A stretch of DNA of 64,000 bases from Sinohyriopsis cumingii (GCA_028554795.2 CM068842.1:26012590-26076589); one strand, 5' to 3'. Counted from the first letter of the stretch, positions 11,580 through 22,490 are shown. Numbers and translations: made by a program. Notes: generated by a model not told the origin, from the letters alone.

Positions 11580-11809
11580 ACAGAATGGGAGGCCCATATT
11601 TCTTATTTGCATGATTTATCACACAATATCTGGCTGTTGTGTGCAATTAGGAGCATCTGGTTCAGTGCTTTCATTTGCCGGGAACACTAAATCGTGCTGC
11701 AGATAGATTGTCTACAGACCTTACCCAAAAGTTATAGCAGTTGATGCTTTTTTCTATAAAAATGGATTTAAAGTCATCATTATTGCTTTCCACCCTTCAG
11801 TCAGTGTGA

Positions 11810-12131
11810 TGTGTGTGTGATTAGGATTTTTAACTTAGCTTTTAACCATTTTTCAGTCTTATCGCTATGATGTCTGAAGTGCGGCAGTTTATAGTGATGT
11901 CTAGTACTGGGGCATCATGCTGCAGACACATAGCATGATGTCCCACCAAGTCAAATTATCCTGACACCAGGCCAACCAGTCCTAACACTAACCTCTTAAC
12001 GCTGAGTGCCAAGCAAGGTAGCTCTCAGTACCATTTTAGTGATTCTTTGGTATGACTTAACCGGGGTTCGAACCCACAACCTCCTGCTTCCGAGCAGATG
12101 CTCTAACCACTAGGCCACTGGAGTGGTCCCT
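11810..12131 (-). mobile_element. tRNA-derived SINE, family A, copy 2 (nested in DIRS-like relic)
   Basis: Full-length minus-strand copy flanked by an exact 14-bp target duplication ttcagtcagtgtga (11796-11809 and 12132-12145). The tRNA-like head at the right end carries the complement of a good B box (ggttcgaaccc, 12065-12075) and an A-box-like segment. Long target duplications show LINE-type integration. Removing it rejoins the DIRS-like pol sequence on either side. Confidence 0.9.
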
Positions 12132-12370
12132 TTCAGTCAGTGTGAAGCAGTGCTGCAAAAAGTGGCCCAAGACAAAGCAGATCTTATATTTTTGTGGCAG
12201 CTCTATGGACAACGCAACCCTGATTTTCTGAGCCTCCCGAATAGTGGTCGGTCCTCGTTTTCTGTTGACATGTCCACCTGAGTTTCTACAAATTGCACAT
12301 GATCCGCAGTGACAACACAAACTCCACAAACTGAAGATGGGAGTTTTCACTTTTCAGGATGGCAAATCAA

Positions 12371-12994
12371 AATAAATGTTTATTAGACAGGGCTGCGAAG
12401 TTTGAGTGTAATTTTATGAACCCCATAAAAACAACTGATTCTGATCTTACAGCACATGAATACTTTCTAGAAAAACAAGATTATACAGTCCTCTACCTGA
12501 CCTAAATTAATAATTATCATTTTCTAACAAATAGTATTACCTAATGAAAAATTTCGTTATGGAAGGTTCCATATGTTTACAAAATAAAATATAATTAGAA
12601 GGTCTGTTACTAAAATTATAATATAAACTATGGTAAACAACAGATATAAATGGCATTTCATTGGGAATTTCCAATGTTCTGGATTCAGACTGAGATAAAC
12701 ATGTTATTTTCAAAACCAAAATATGATTCAGGTTAGATAGAAATGAACTTGAGTTTGGAGTCATTTGACAAAGCCAAGAGCAAAAGACATTTATCCATAG
12801 CATAAAATAAATAAAAATTCCCTAACAAAAGAAAATGCAAATTAAATATACATAACACCTCCCATCATGAAGAAAAAGAAAGCTTTATTGCATAAATTAG
12901 TCAAATGATATGTGATAAAAATTTACACAAGATGAAATATTATGAATAACACAAAGTATACATGACACAATATAATATTTATATCAATATGAAA
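12371..12994. other. no gene seen
   Basis: AT-rich. It could hold the 3' end of the DIRS-like relic and the 3' end (possibly LTR) of the gypsy-like relic, but no terminal repeat was identified. Confidence 0.4.
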
Positions 12995-13375
12995 GTGCAT
13001 TTGCTATTAGATTGTCTTTTCCCTTGATGTGGCTGATGTCAATATTGTATTCATATAACATCAAACTCCACATTCATAATCTGATTTTTGTTTTTCATCT
13101 TGCCAATGGAAGTATGAGGGTTGTGATCATTGAATACAATAATTGGTGAAGGAGCTGAGCTAATATACACTTACAAGAGTGGCAAAGCCAATATCAAAGC
13201 AAAACGTTCCTTCTCGATAGTGGAATAATTTCTCTAGTGCTTTTTTAATTTTGCAGAAAAATAGCACACTGGATGATCTACACCATTTTTGTCTTCTTGA
13301 ATCAATACTGCACCAAACCCAATATCATTTGCATCAACAGATGCTTCTAAATGATTGAATGAAACCTGGAGCTGA
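12995..13375 (-). pseudogene. gypsy-like RNase H remnant
   Basis: The segment reads VDANDIGFGAVLIQED, then HPVCYFSAKLKK, an IEKERFALILAL block, and finally DISHIKGKDNLIANALS, the standard end of a gypsy RNase H. The catalytic-type VDAN...GxGAVLxQ start is intact. Stops and a shift interrupt the middle. It directly follows RT on the minus strand. Confidence 0.7.
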
Positions 13376-13559
13376 AAGAACTGGTGCACCCTTAAGTATG
13401 GCCTTTAAATAATCCAAAGCCTCTCGACATATTCCAACCAATGACACTTGTCAGGGGTTCAGCATTTATGGAAAAATTTTAACAAAATTTCTGATAGTAT
13501 CTGGCCATACCCAAATATTTTATCATTTTCTTCTTACTGAGAGGCATCAATAGGTTAAC

Positions 13560-14110
13560 TTGTCCATGTCCCACGATATGTCACAGAAAAGTAATACAAG
13601 CACCAAAAAACTCATTTTTGATAAAATAATTGTCAAATTTGTATCAGTGAGTCTGCCAAAGAATTTCCAAATTGCTTCAGGTGTCATTGTAGATAATGAC
13701 ATCATCGATGTAAGCATCACAATTATCAAGACCACATGTACTCACGTTCATTAAATGTTAAAAAGTGCAAAGCTAATCTTTCATCCCAAATGGCACAACT
13801 TTATCTTGATAATATCCCTCTGTAGTCATGAATGCTGAAATTTCCTTTGCCCTTTCCATCAGTAGTATTTGCCAGAATCCTTTCAGAAGGTCAAATTTGG
13901 TGATATATTTTGCATTTCCAATTTTGTCAATGCAGTTATCAATTCTTGGCAATGGAAATGAATCAATTTTGGTGACTCTATTCATTTTTCTATAGTTTGA
14001 GCAAATGCAGAAAGTGTTATCTGGTTTTGGTACAAGTATTCATGGTGAACTCCAGTCGCTTTTACTTGCTTTTATGAAATCATTCTCCGGCAAATAGTGC
14101 ATTTCTTTTT
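13560..14110 (-). pseudogene. gypsy-like reverse transcriptase remnant
   Basis: The largest intact piece (13773-13985) reads SFPLPRIDNCIDKIG, YITKFDLLKGFWQI, KEISAFMTTEGYY and VVPFGMK, which are RT motifs 3-4 of Ty3/gypsy. Upstream is ASKSDWSSP then LVPKPDNTF in shifted frames. The catalytic block YIDDV is intact at about 13701-13712 (CDAYIDDVIIYNDT), but it is in a different frame from the preceding block. Function is therefore lost. Confidence 0.85.
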
Positions 14111-14442
14111 TTCAAAACATTCCCAGTTTGAGATGGTTCATCCTGTTCAGATACTGTTTCACAGGTGTAGAATATACAATTTCAAGATCATTGTTTATGT
14201 AGGAACACCTGGAAACAAGTGCTCATATTAGCTGTTTTAGTTCATTCTTTCCTTGTTGCAGCAGACATGAAAGTTTCTGGTCCAGATTATTCATAAATTC
14301 TGAATTCTTAAGATTGGTTACACCAAATCACTACTGTCTGATTTCATTCCATCACTTAAATCCTCACTGTGTGGGACAGGTACAGATAAATTGACAGCAA
14401 ATTTAACATGACTATCTCAATCAACATACTCCTTTAACATAT

Positions 14443-14890
14443 TTATATGGCAAAGTTATTTTTGTTTCTGCCTCCCTGGAGTATTGATGAATAATTTAAA
14501 TCACTTACTTCCTTTTTAGCTGTGTAAGGACCATAGTATTTGGTCTGAAGAGGATCCTGGGGTATGGGCAAGAAAGCCAGAACTCGAACACCAGGCTGAA
14601 AATTCCTCCTTTCCTCTGCATTTTTGTCATACCTTAATTTCATTTTTCACTTGGTCCTAGGTAAGGTACCAACACAGCCTACCATTACTCTACTAAATGG
14701 TTCATCAAGTGCACAAATAGGTTGCGGATGAGTATTAGGTATCTACTGATTGGGTTTTCCTACCATTTGACAAGTGTGACAAGTTGTGCAGTATTTATAA
14801 AATTCCCTTTTAATTTTTTCAATAGAAATGATTCAAGATCTTGTGATAAGTCTGACTGTTCCCTATATGACCAGCTAAAGGAGTTTCAGG
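14443..14890 (-). pseudogene. gypsy-like integrase remnant lacking the DDE core
   Basis: The N-terminal zinc domain is visible as PLAGHIGNSQTYHKIL followed by CTTCHTCQ (near 14760-14890). PFSRVMVGCVGTLPRTK, the beginning of the catalytic core, follows. The next residues are immediately MKLRYDKNAEERRNF and PLQTKYYGPYTAKKEV, which belong to the C-terminal domain (14443-14643). Almost the whole core, with the catalytic D, D and E, is therefore absent. This looks like an internal deletion rather than gradual decay. Confidence 0.75.
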
Positions 14891-15277
14891 GGCTAAACTA
14901 AGAATTTCCTGTCTCTATGACCTTGGAACTACAATTTGATAGCTCACTGCCCAATTGTCAGCAGCAAGTACCTCAGGTGGTCTTCATTTTCTTGTAAGGA
15001 CCCCATTTTTAACAAAATAACAAACAGGTACTTCTGTGGCTTCAGTTTCACTAACAGCCCTCTGAAACAAACACATTTCAGGATAGTTTTCCTGTTCTAT
15101 GACAATTGTGCTTTCACCATTTGTCAACCTGATCAAAATAAAGAGAATGATTAGTTAACAGAGGATCACTGTAATCAAAACCTTCTGATTGATCCAAACA
15201 AGGAGCAAAAATGACCTCATCAAAAGCCTGATCAATACATATATCAGCTCAAGAAATGTTTCCTGATCAACATCATT

Positions 15278-15720
15278 CTAAAGGGCTTTCTTCAAAAGAT
15301 CTATAGTATCTGCACAAGCTGGGTATAAATACAAAGCCACACTTGACTCTCTGAATAAAAACACTCTCATTATAAGACTTATCAAAAAAGGCAAAGCACC
15401 TGATAATAAAAGACTGAGAAGCTCCTGTCTCCCTAAAAATCTTAATAGGGATAGGATTGGCAGAATCACCAACAACTGATATAGAACCCTTTCACATGAA
15501 GAGCTAATAAGTATTCAAAACAGAATCAGACTGGGGTTTGTTTGTCCCAACAAATATATTTCATTCAATACCAGACCATGACTTTGACCTCTTACACACA
15601 ATAGCATTTGTAATACGTTAAGTCTCGTGATTCTGATGCTTACTGTCCAATTACTACCAATCAGAAATAATGTGCCCTTTCTTCTTGCAATAGGTGCACA
15701 TAGGAAGAGATAAGGATTTC
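15278..15720 (-). pseudogene. gypsy-like gag zinc knuckle and protease remnant
   Basis: Near 15645-15700 one frame reads CTYCKKKGHIISDW, a CCHC knuckle whose last cysteine is replaced by tryptophan. Near 15420-15470 another frame reads SVVGDSANPIPIKIF then RETGASQS, matching the aspartic protease active site with Glu where DTG normally has Asp. Position upstream of integrase is as expected for gag-protease. The open frame 15278-15475 is a different reading frame over this region. Confidence 0.6.
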
Positions 15721-16021
15721 CGATCAATCTTTATCAGAAACTTCATTTCTACAAGTTGTGCCAGATTTATATTTTGGAAGCGCTCATACATGTATTAGAC
15801 TGCAATAGATTTTTACACAAAACATCAAACATCAATAAGTTATATCTAGCCAAGTAATTACATTATTCCTAATAATAAAACGGAAAACTGAAATTACTTG
15901 CCTAAATTTTTCAGTTTTAATTCAGTGCACAAGAAAATGTAAACGCAATGAAGAACCACAAAGCCAAATGTTATGTGAAAGAATCGGCCATGTTTAATCT
16001 ATTACCATCACTTGGAAGTAA

Positions 16022-16100
16022 TGACAGCTCAGTTAGAAGAGCATCGAACTCATAATTCAAGGATTGTAAGTTCGATAGTTTCCCAGACTACCTCAAAGCT
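16022..16100 (+). repeat. tRNA-like SINE head, decayed
   Basis: The stretch agctcagttagaagagcatc (A-box-like), then ctcataa as an anticodon-like loop (CAT), then gtaagttcgatagtttc (B-box-like) resembles a tRNA. The cloverleaf does not close properly, so a SINE or tRNA relic is likelier than a functional tRNA gene. Confidence 0.4.
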
Positions 16101-16466
16101 GCTGCCTCAGAGTCTACAGGTAACTAAATTCGCTCCAATTTCCACGGCAATATATCGTAACTAAGAATGTGTTAAATATGCCATTTAAAACCAGCAAACA
16201 GAAGCAAATTAAACCTTTATATCATCCAGTGCCCTTGAAAATAAGCACAAATGTAACTCCGCATAAACATACCTCAGACTGGTCCCTGAGTCTGCTGCTG
16301 AATAATAACATGAAAATGGATATGATGTAGAATCCTGATTGCACGAGTCTAAAGCAGTAGTTATTACAGTAGTGGCTGGAAGAGTAAAGCTAAATATCTA
16401 AGAGAACCAATGAACTGATTCCAGTTTGTGTAGTCCAGTACATTACATTTCAGTACTTATCAATAT

Positions 16467-16490
16467 ACAAGAGGCCCAAGTGGATCTGAT
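16467..16490 (+). repeat. short dispersed repeat motif (copy 2)
   Basis: acaagaggcccaagtggatc, nearly identical to 303-327. See that entry for the possible bivalve repeat family. Confidence 0.3.
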
Positions 16491-16920
16491 TTTATTCAAC
16501 TGGGTAGGTATGTCAGCTAGTGAATGCTTATTCACAATCATACTGAAACTGTATAGAGGAAAGAAAAAAAGTGGAGCACACAGATGCTACACTATTAATT
16601 TTGGGTAGCATTTATTTATCTTCCTCAACAAAAATATATATGAGAACAAGATCAGGTGATTGGTATAAAAGACAAGTCATTTATGCATTCAGCATTGTCC
16701 CCTGGATATCTCCCTGCCAATGTACTTGGCTTCAACAAATAATCTTAGAAACTGTTCATGCCTCACCATTCATGTATATAAACTCACCCTGCGTTACATG
16801 ATGGGTCAGTCTTATCTGCGGTCAATATGGATCCCTCAGTCCGTTCTTATCGCTCCCACCCCTTAACATGCCCCTGCTTGCAGAGTCAAGTCAAAAAATA
16901 AGCCATTGAGATCAGCACAT

Positions 16921-17010
16921 GATGGAGCTATACTGGCTCAGTGGTTATGGTATCTGAGACATGACAGAAGGTTGCAGGTTTGTATCCCACCGTATGATCA
17001 CCTTGGATCA
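16921..17010 (+). repeat. tRNA-derived SINE head, third type
   Basis: tactggctcagtggttatgg (A-box-like) and ggttgcaggtttgtatccca (B-box-like) are spaced as in a tRNA-derived SINE head. The body that follows differs from families A and B. Confidence 0.45.
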
Positions 17011-17064
17011 ACTACTTAAGTTCTCTTTTGTTTTTTACAGATTAAGGGTTTCTTTGCTCTTACT

Positions 17065-17317
17065 AGTTTCAAAATCTGGTATTGTATCAAAAGTTGGTAG
17101 TCTTTCAAAATCTGGTAGTCTTTCAAAATCTGTTATCTGTCAAAATTTGGTAGCGTATCAAAATCTGGGAGTCTTTCAAAATCTGGTAGTGTATGAAAAT
17201 CTAATAGTCTTTCAAAATCTGGGAGTGTATCAAAATCTGGTAGCCTTTCAAAATCTGGTAGTTTATCAAAATCTGGTAGTGTATCAAATCTGGTAGTCTT
17301 TCAAAATCTGGTTGTGT
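17065..17317 (+). repeat. 18-bp tandem repeat, about 14 copies
   Basis: The unit is tcaaaatctggtagtctt with alternating gtatc/ctttc variants. The 111-codon open frame across it (16961-17296) simply reads the array as a QNLVV(Y/F) repeat and is not considered a gene. Confidence 0.95.
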
Positions 17318-18439
17318 AGGAGGAACATGTTTATGGTTATTACATATTCAATTTTTTTAAATTAAAAACTAAAGCATACAGAATATATATTTAAAATAAT
17401 TTGTAAGCAATGTGAATGCCCTAAAATAAAACACAATACTTGTGATAACATAAAAAACAACACATGTCCCAGGTACTTGAATATGGCAATGGATGTACAA
17501 GGAACTCTCAAACTCAATTTGATAAAAGACAGGGTTAGTAGAGCCCTGGATATTTGTTTTTCAAAACAAAAAAACCTTTTAAAGTTTTAATGGACTTCTA
17601 AAAGTTTTCAAGTAGTATTTTTTCTTCAACAAAAACTGTACCACATTCATATATTATTTCATTTATCGCAACACATGTATATACAAATATAGAATTGAGC
17701 ATCATTAGGTAACTAACCATATCATGTGTCATCTGATACCCAATTGTTTTTATTTTATGTATTCATTATTTTCCAAAACATGCATATACAACATAAAACA
17801 ATGAATTTAAAAAGTAATATATTTTATTCAATTTAATGTATTAATTAAAATAAGTTCAAAGTGCTTTGGAAAATTTCAGAGTTTTTCAACAATTTCAAAG
17901 AATTTTCAAGTACAAAATCAACCTCAAAATTCCATGCAAATTGCTCACAATCAAGAATTTTTCAAGTATGAACCATGCAAAACGCATTAAACTTACTTCA
18001 AAATTTGCAATTTCCTGCAAATATTGTTTTACAAGAAAATGTTCTCCTTATAGAATGATAATTTTCTTGCACATAATCTGAATCAATATGTAATGAAATT
18101 CTGACATAGATACATTGGTGCTTATGTATATGTAACAGACGTCTGATAAAAAGAAACTTTTATTGGTGTGTGTCAGTGAAATTTAGTCATCCAGAAAAGG
18201 CCACAGTGTAACATTAGTAAATTCCCACAGATATTTCTTCACAAGTCAAAACCTCTTCTATCAGAGGATTTTATATTCAATGCTATTTTACAAACCAAGG
18301 TCAGCTCAAAGCCTTACTTGTTATATGGTTATTTTAAATTTGTTTCCCCCATTTCGATTATGGATCATTCATTATAATCCAAAATGTGTATTTGAAAGTA
18401 GTCAGCCATCTTTTCAAAATGGATCATCACCGTTTGAAC
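17318..18439. other. no gene seen
   Basis: Very AT-rich with no supported feature. Confidence 0.5.
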
Positions 18440-18625
18440 AAATCTAAAACACCATCATGCTAGGATGGTTTCTATCAAATTTAGCTGAGTAGTTTTTGAA
18501 AATTGTTTAAAATGTTTTTCTATTTTTAGTAATGGCAACTATATTTGATGGTAGATGGGCAACAAATTTCAATGATCATTATGCCAAGATGCTTTCTATC
18601 AAATTTTTGGTTATTTTGGCCCCCC
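18440..18625 (+). repeat. internal duplication, about 125-bp period
   Basis: The phrase atgctaggatggtttctatcaaattt recurs as atgccaagatgctttctatcaaattt about 125 bp later. From memory, similar tggtttctatcaaattt blocks occur in dispersed mollusc repeats. Confidence 0.5.
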
Positions 18626-18690
18626 AAAAATTACGGTATTCGGCAACTCTTTATAGCGTCAATAAATCTATACATTTCTTGTTTATTTGA

Positions 18691-18812
18691 TCATTTGTGC
18701 ATTACCACTGCATAGAAATTGTAAACAATAGCCATTCCTTGGCAATTTTAAAGAAATTTGTGAAAACTCAATAACCTCATTAACCAGAATGCCACGTTAA
18801 GAGTCATGAAGT
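18691..18812 (+). repeat. direct repeat (copy 1 of 2, partner 21681-21801)
   Basis: About 120 bp shared with 21681-21801, including agccattccttg, aatttgtgaaaa, caataacct and attaaccag. The two copies lie in the same orientation 3.0 kb apart. The 179-codon minus-strand frame 18804-19343 begins at its edge and shows no recognisable domain. Confidence 0.75.
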
Positions 18813-19492
18813 AGTAAAATATATACAAAACTTACAAAACCTTAAAAAATATTTTAGCAAATTTTGGTGTCTGTAAACAACGTAAGGACATACAATTTTT
18901 TTAAAAAAATTGTCCACTTTCTGCAATTCAGATGTCATTATCAGAGCACACTGGAAATTTAGAGGTTGAATATTGGACCAAACTGAAAGTCTGAAATCAG
19001 TATGCTTTTTAAAGTCCCTTCCTTGTGGTGTAAAAAAGGTAAAGAATCTGCATGCACAAGACAGGGTTGTCCAGAAAACTGGTAACAAAGATTTTTTTCC
19101 CCCTTCAGACCTTGTTTGTAATTCAAAGTAAGACATATGCTGGCTGAGTAAGAAAGCAAAGCCTGGTAAACAAGGGCAATATGAAGAAGAAAAAAAAATA
19201 TCCCTAGGCGCAAGGTCACATCTGTCAAAATGAGCATTGCTGATCAACCTAATCTGCCAGAGGTGTGAACTGTTAGATAATTTGGTGGCTGGAAAAGAGA
19301 ATTGATTTCCCAAACAAGTTTGGCCAACAGACAGAATTACCATATAAAATATGTGTGTTTATAACTTCTGCATTTTTCATCCAATCTTTATGAACATGAA
19401 AACTAAACCTTTTAGTTTGAAAAATATAAAAGCAAATGAGCAATTGGAGGATACTGATGGGTCTATTAATAGTGCACACAATCAGTTAATAC

Positions 19493-19530
19493 CTCATTAG
19501 CACAAGAGCTGTCTCTGGAGACCTGTATAC
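19493..19530 (-). CDS. TTD14-like gene, coding exon C (38 bp)
   Basis: Read on minus: a strong acceptor (cctttttgtttccag), then VYRSPETALVLM plus two bases of the next codon, then a donor (AG|GTATTA) that is weaker than usual. It starts in phase 0, exactly as exon B ends, and continues the conserved family sequence GWKVxRxPETAxVLLSGG. Phase 2 at its end predicts a next exon starting with the last base of a Ser or Arg codon, then glycines. No such exon was recognised below 19493, so it is probably outside the window. A 38-bp exon is unusually short. The intron separating it from exon B is about 9.5 kb. Confidence 0.75.
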
Positions 19531-20062
19531 CTGGAAACAAAAAGGTTATATACCATTAGTATAACATACTAGAACCTTGAATATACAGTACTATTTCACT
19601 ATGGACTTTAGATAACTGTATTTGTATATACTGGGTTCCCATCCTATCTGGAAATGGGAAAATGTCAGGAGAAGGAATAAGTTTTTCCTAACCTTGAAAA
19701 ATCTTTACGTTGCACATTTTTATCAAAATTGGGAGAAATCACGAAATTTTCAGCCTACACTTGATTACAGAATAATTATGTTATTGATTCTAAATTGATT
19801 ACGAGTTCAATTTATTGAGTTCTTACTGAAATTTTTGGAGGTCATGGAACTATTCAGTAAGCTGTGATAAAACTGGTGCACTGATCATTTCAAAGCTTGC
19901 CATGTTTTTATAGTTAATCCAAGTGCCAAAATTCAGACTGGTCAAATAGTCTGGTTATCCCATATACAGCTTCATATTGTACATGTTCTTGTGCAGAAGG
20001 TATGAAGACGGTCTAGCATCACAAACAAACCAGCATGCCTGTTACATTTATCTTGGCAAGTT
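19531..20062. other. intron DNA, nothing further seen
   Basis: Lies within the exon B to exon C intron of the TTD14-like gene. No repeat or coding segment is supported. Confidence 0.5.
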
Positions 20063-20685
20063 TTAACACATTAACCCCTGGAGCTTTTTGCCCCTTTTGC
20101 CTGAAAATTGAGTAGGAAACACATTTTGAAAGCTATTTCTGAATAGACTCGAAAACACCAAATTCCCGGTCATCTTTCAATAACATACTGCCTAGTTGTG
20201 TTAGAAACATCATTTTTCATTGGCTATTTGACTCGCGCATGAGCAGAAGGGTAAAAATTGGACCTTTTTTGTGCTTTTTTTGTGCTAAACGGAGCCATTA
20301 TTTTTGTCTGGAGACCACTCTTTATTCCAAATGCCCATCTTATCCTACTTTTTGCAAAGGTTCATCTGTCTGTTTGCAGTTCATACCAGTTTGCCTTAGA
20401 TCGGAGACCAAAAGGTCTAAAATCCGAATACAAAATGGGATTCCGACCATGGGCGAATTTTGCATTAAAAAAAAGTCGGGTCCAAAGAATGAGGTTTTTT
20501 GGTCTGTATTTTGTAGTGCAACTAGATATTCCAGATTATTTGGTATCATGGTAGAGCTACATCTGTCTACCTTTCTACAATACCACCCACTTTAGTGTAT
20601 CATGCATGACCATAACGCTACAGAGCTCGGTAGTAGGCTACTACCTCCTGCCCCGTAAAGTCGTCGCTACAGGTTAATGTGTTAA
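20063..20685 (-). mobile_element. piggyBac-like MITE, copy 2
   Basis: A 623-bp copy in reverse orientation to 1042-1665, with TTAA at 20063-20066 and 20682-20685 and ends CACATTAACC. Similarity covers the whole length, including cctcctg, the ctacagagctcggtagtagg stretch and catgcatgac. The open frames 20239-20595 and 20258-20554 lie inside it and differ from the copy 1 frames, so they are not genes. It sits in the TTD14-like intron. Confidence 0.85.
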
Positions 20686-21680
20686 AGAGAAAAATAACAT
20701 AGATATCTTACCCAGTTCCCCATTTGACATTTAAAGTTAATGAAAATGTATAAAGCTTGTTATTTTGGCAGTTCACAATAGAATCATGCTATTAACATTT
20801 TTGTAAAATAATAACCTTGGCCACAACTCCTATCCCAAATCATCTTCTTTGCAGAAAATTTTAATTTCAAATGTTGAAAAATACGTAGAAATCTATTAAC
20901 TGTTGGGGCAATTGCTTACACTCTGGGTGTAATTGAAAATGATGGGATGAAATATACAGTTCAGAATTGGATTACAGAGAAAGTAGATGCTGCAGGTATA
21001 TATTTCTGAAGGACTGTTTTTCAAAATTTAAAACAACTCTTTCTTTATGTAATAGATTTCTTTACCAAATCTACTTGAGGAGTTTTGGGTTGTTTGACAA
21101 ATGTTGGTGGCGCTTCTTTTTCATTGGTACAGATTAACTAAAGATTAAAACTTTCTAGTTCTCTGTAAAGGTTTTTTAAATGAAACGTATATCAAAACAA
21201 TCCATAATTTGATAGTTTCACTCTTTGATTTCGAGGATTCAGGCAAACAATCTCTTACAGTGAAGCATAAAGTCATTGCCTCTTATGAATGCAAGCTATG
21301 AGTAAGGGTTGGCAGAGATGGATGAGGGGAATTCTGCAAACTATGAAAATTACATGGGATGTATTTTAATTCAGCTGATCATCTCCAAATCTCAAGAAGA
21401 ATCTTCAAGTTTTGACAACTTTTCAGTATTTTCTTCACCACCTGGAATGTCTTCAAATTACAATTTTAAATGGAGGTTTGATATCCAGTGCGATTCAGTA
21501 AGAGCAACACATTCCATCACAAAACAGGCATATGGCTACATGAAAAACTCCCAGAAACATAAGTGCTTGGATACATTAAGATGCAACCTCCAAAATGTAT
21601 TTGCTACCCAAATTTCTGGCAAGTTAATGGGTAACTTTTGATGACATCACTAAATTTGAAGATTTCTGGCTTAATTTTAT
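20686..21680. other. intron DNA, nothing firmly identified
   Basis: The 110-codon plus-strand frame at 21309-21641 is the only long one. It is antisense to the host gene and shows no recognisable family or splice support. Confidence 0.4.
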
Positions 21681-21801
21681 AATTTGTGCACTAGCACTGC
21701 AAAGAAATTAAAAAAAAAACAGCCATTCCTTGATAATTTCTAAGAATTTGTGAAAAACCAATAACCTGATTAACCAGCATGGCACATTTACATGTCATGA
21801 A
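21681..21801 (+). repeat. direct repeat (copy 2 of 2, partner 18691-18812)
   Basis: Same block as 18691-18812. It ends where an old piggyBac-like MITE relative begins. Confidence 0.75.
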
Positions 21802-22200
21802 ACAAACACTACTTTCAAGCTCTGTAACATTAACATTATCTTTGATACACCAAACCATGAGGTATTACAGACAAGGGGAAAGATGTAGTTGCATAATAGA
21901 ATAAAATAATGCAGGCTTTTTACCAGTGTTAAAATATACTGCAAAATACCACCCTTTTTATGACCTGATTTTTTAAGCCGAAAATTTCTGAACTGGAGTT
22001 TGTGTTGGGATTTTAGACTGTTCAGGCTTTCAGACCAGATTGAAGCGCACAAAGATGAACCTTTGATAAACTAGTACATGTTTCAGTTTTGGAGTAAAAA
22101 TGGGGCCAGAACACAAAAAAATCAACCAAAGATGCAAAAATTAAATGTTTTACCCTTCTGCATTTGAGTGGCCGATATAACCGACTGAAAGTGACTTTTA
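21802..22200 (+). mobile_element. diverged relative of the piggyBac-like MITE
   Basis: Collinear with copy 1: agctctgtaac near the start, a ggattttagact block, gatgaacctttg, aaatgttttacccttctgc, then gagtggccgata in place of gagtcaaatagcca. It is much more diverged and lacks clear TTAA ends, so it is an older member of the same family. Confidence 0.6.
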
Positions 22201-22489
22201 TATACTGAAGCATCCAATAACAATAAAATCTCTTGGAAATGGATGTATTAGGATATATTCAGAAGTAATTATTAAGTAAGGAGTTATTAAAAAAAAAGTT
22301 TCCAATACTCTGGAACTCTGCTCTGGAATAGTATTCCAGTTGAGATTAGAAATGCCCACTCTATTTCCTTCTTCCAAACCCAATATATCCAGTGGCTTCA
22401 GAGATGCAGCTTAAATAAATAAATTCCTTTGTATGAGGGCCTCAAGGTAGATTAGTTTTTAGCTAATTGTGTTACCCTCTTTAAATAAG

Positions 22490-22490
22490 G

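Larger units (their letters stand above)
10940..12370 (+). mobile_element. DIRS-like retrotransposon pol relic with internal minisatellite and nested SINE
   Basis: In order on the plus strand: an RT N-terminal segment (VAGKISSWFEGWQNITSD, near 10950-11020), and a probable deletion of most of RT. RNase H follows: DSSLFGW near 11145, GGHWDQDE near 11205, the equivalent of HINPLEWKA near 11240, a YMDNSTAV catalytic segment from 11314, and HLPGTLNRAADRLS near 11680-11725. After a SINE insertion come LQKVAQDKADLIFLWQLYGQ and NPDFLSLPNSGRSSFSVDMS (12150-12280). These motifs match pol of DIRS-type elements as I recall them. Frames are shifted several times. The 38-bp array 11314-11579 expanded from the RNase H DNSTAV region. 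No tyrosine recombinase was seen. Confidence 0.65.
12995..15720 (-). mobile_element. Ty3/gypsy retrotransposon relic with integrase upstream of RT (Gmr1-like order)
   Basis: Read on the minus strand from high to low coordinates: a CCHC-type zinc knuckle, an aspartic protease segment, the integrase N-terminal zinc domain, the integrase C-terminal domain, a linker, reverse transcriptase, and RNase H. In most gypsy elements integrase follows RNase H. The integrase-first order is known for the Gmr1 group of gypsy-like elements. Many stops and frameshifts are present, and LTRs were not located. Details are in the sub-features. Confidence 0.75.

Noticed and set aside
16022-16100. Functional tRNA-Met gene
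   Set aside because: An anticodon-like CAT and A/B boxes are present, but acceptor and T stems do not pair well.
16262-16320. Possible 25-bp exon of the TTD14-like gene (good acceptor and donor on minus)
   Set aside because: The splice signals look plausible, but the encoded residues do not fit the expected SGGxKF continuation.
16961-17296. 111-codon QNLVV repeat frame
   Set aside because: A translation of the 18-bp tandem repeat.
18804-19343. 179-codon minus-strand frame, the longest outside obvious repeats
   Set aside because: On the same strand as the host gene and near exon C, but no domain, no family resemblance and no supporting splice sites. It also overlaps a second open frame over the same DNA.
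20239-20595. 98-118-codon plus-strand frames
   Set aside because: They lie wholly inside a piggyBac-like MITE, and the corresponding frame in the other copy is different.
21309-21641. 110-codon plus-strand frame
   Set aside because: No recognisable family, no splice context, and antisense to the host gene in an intron.
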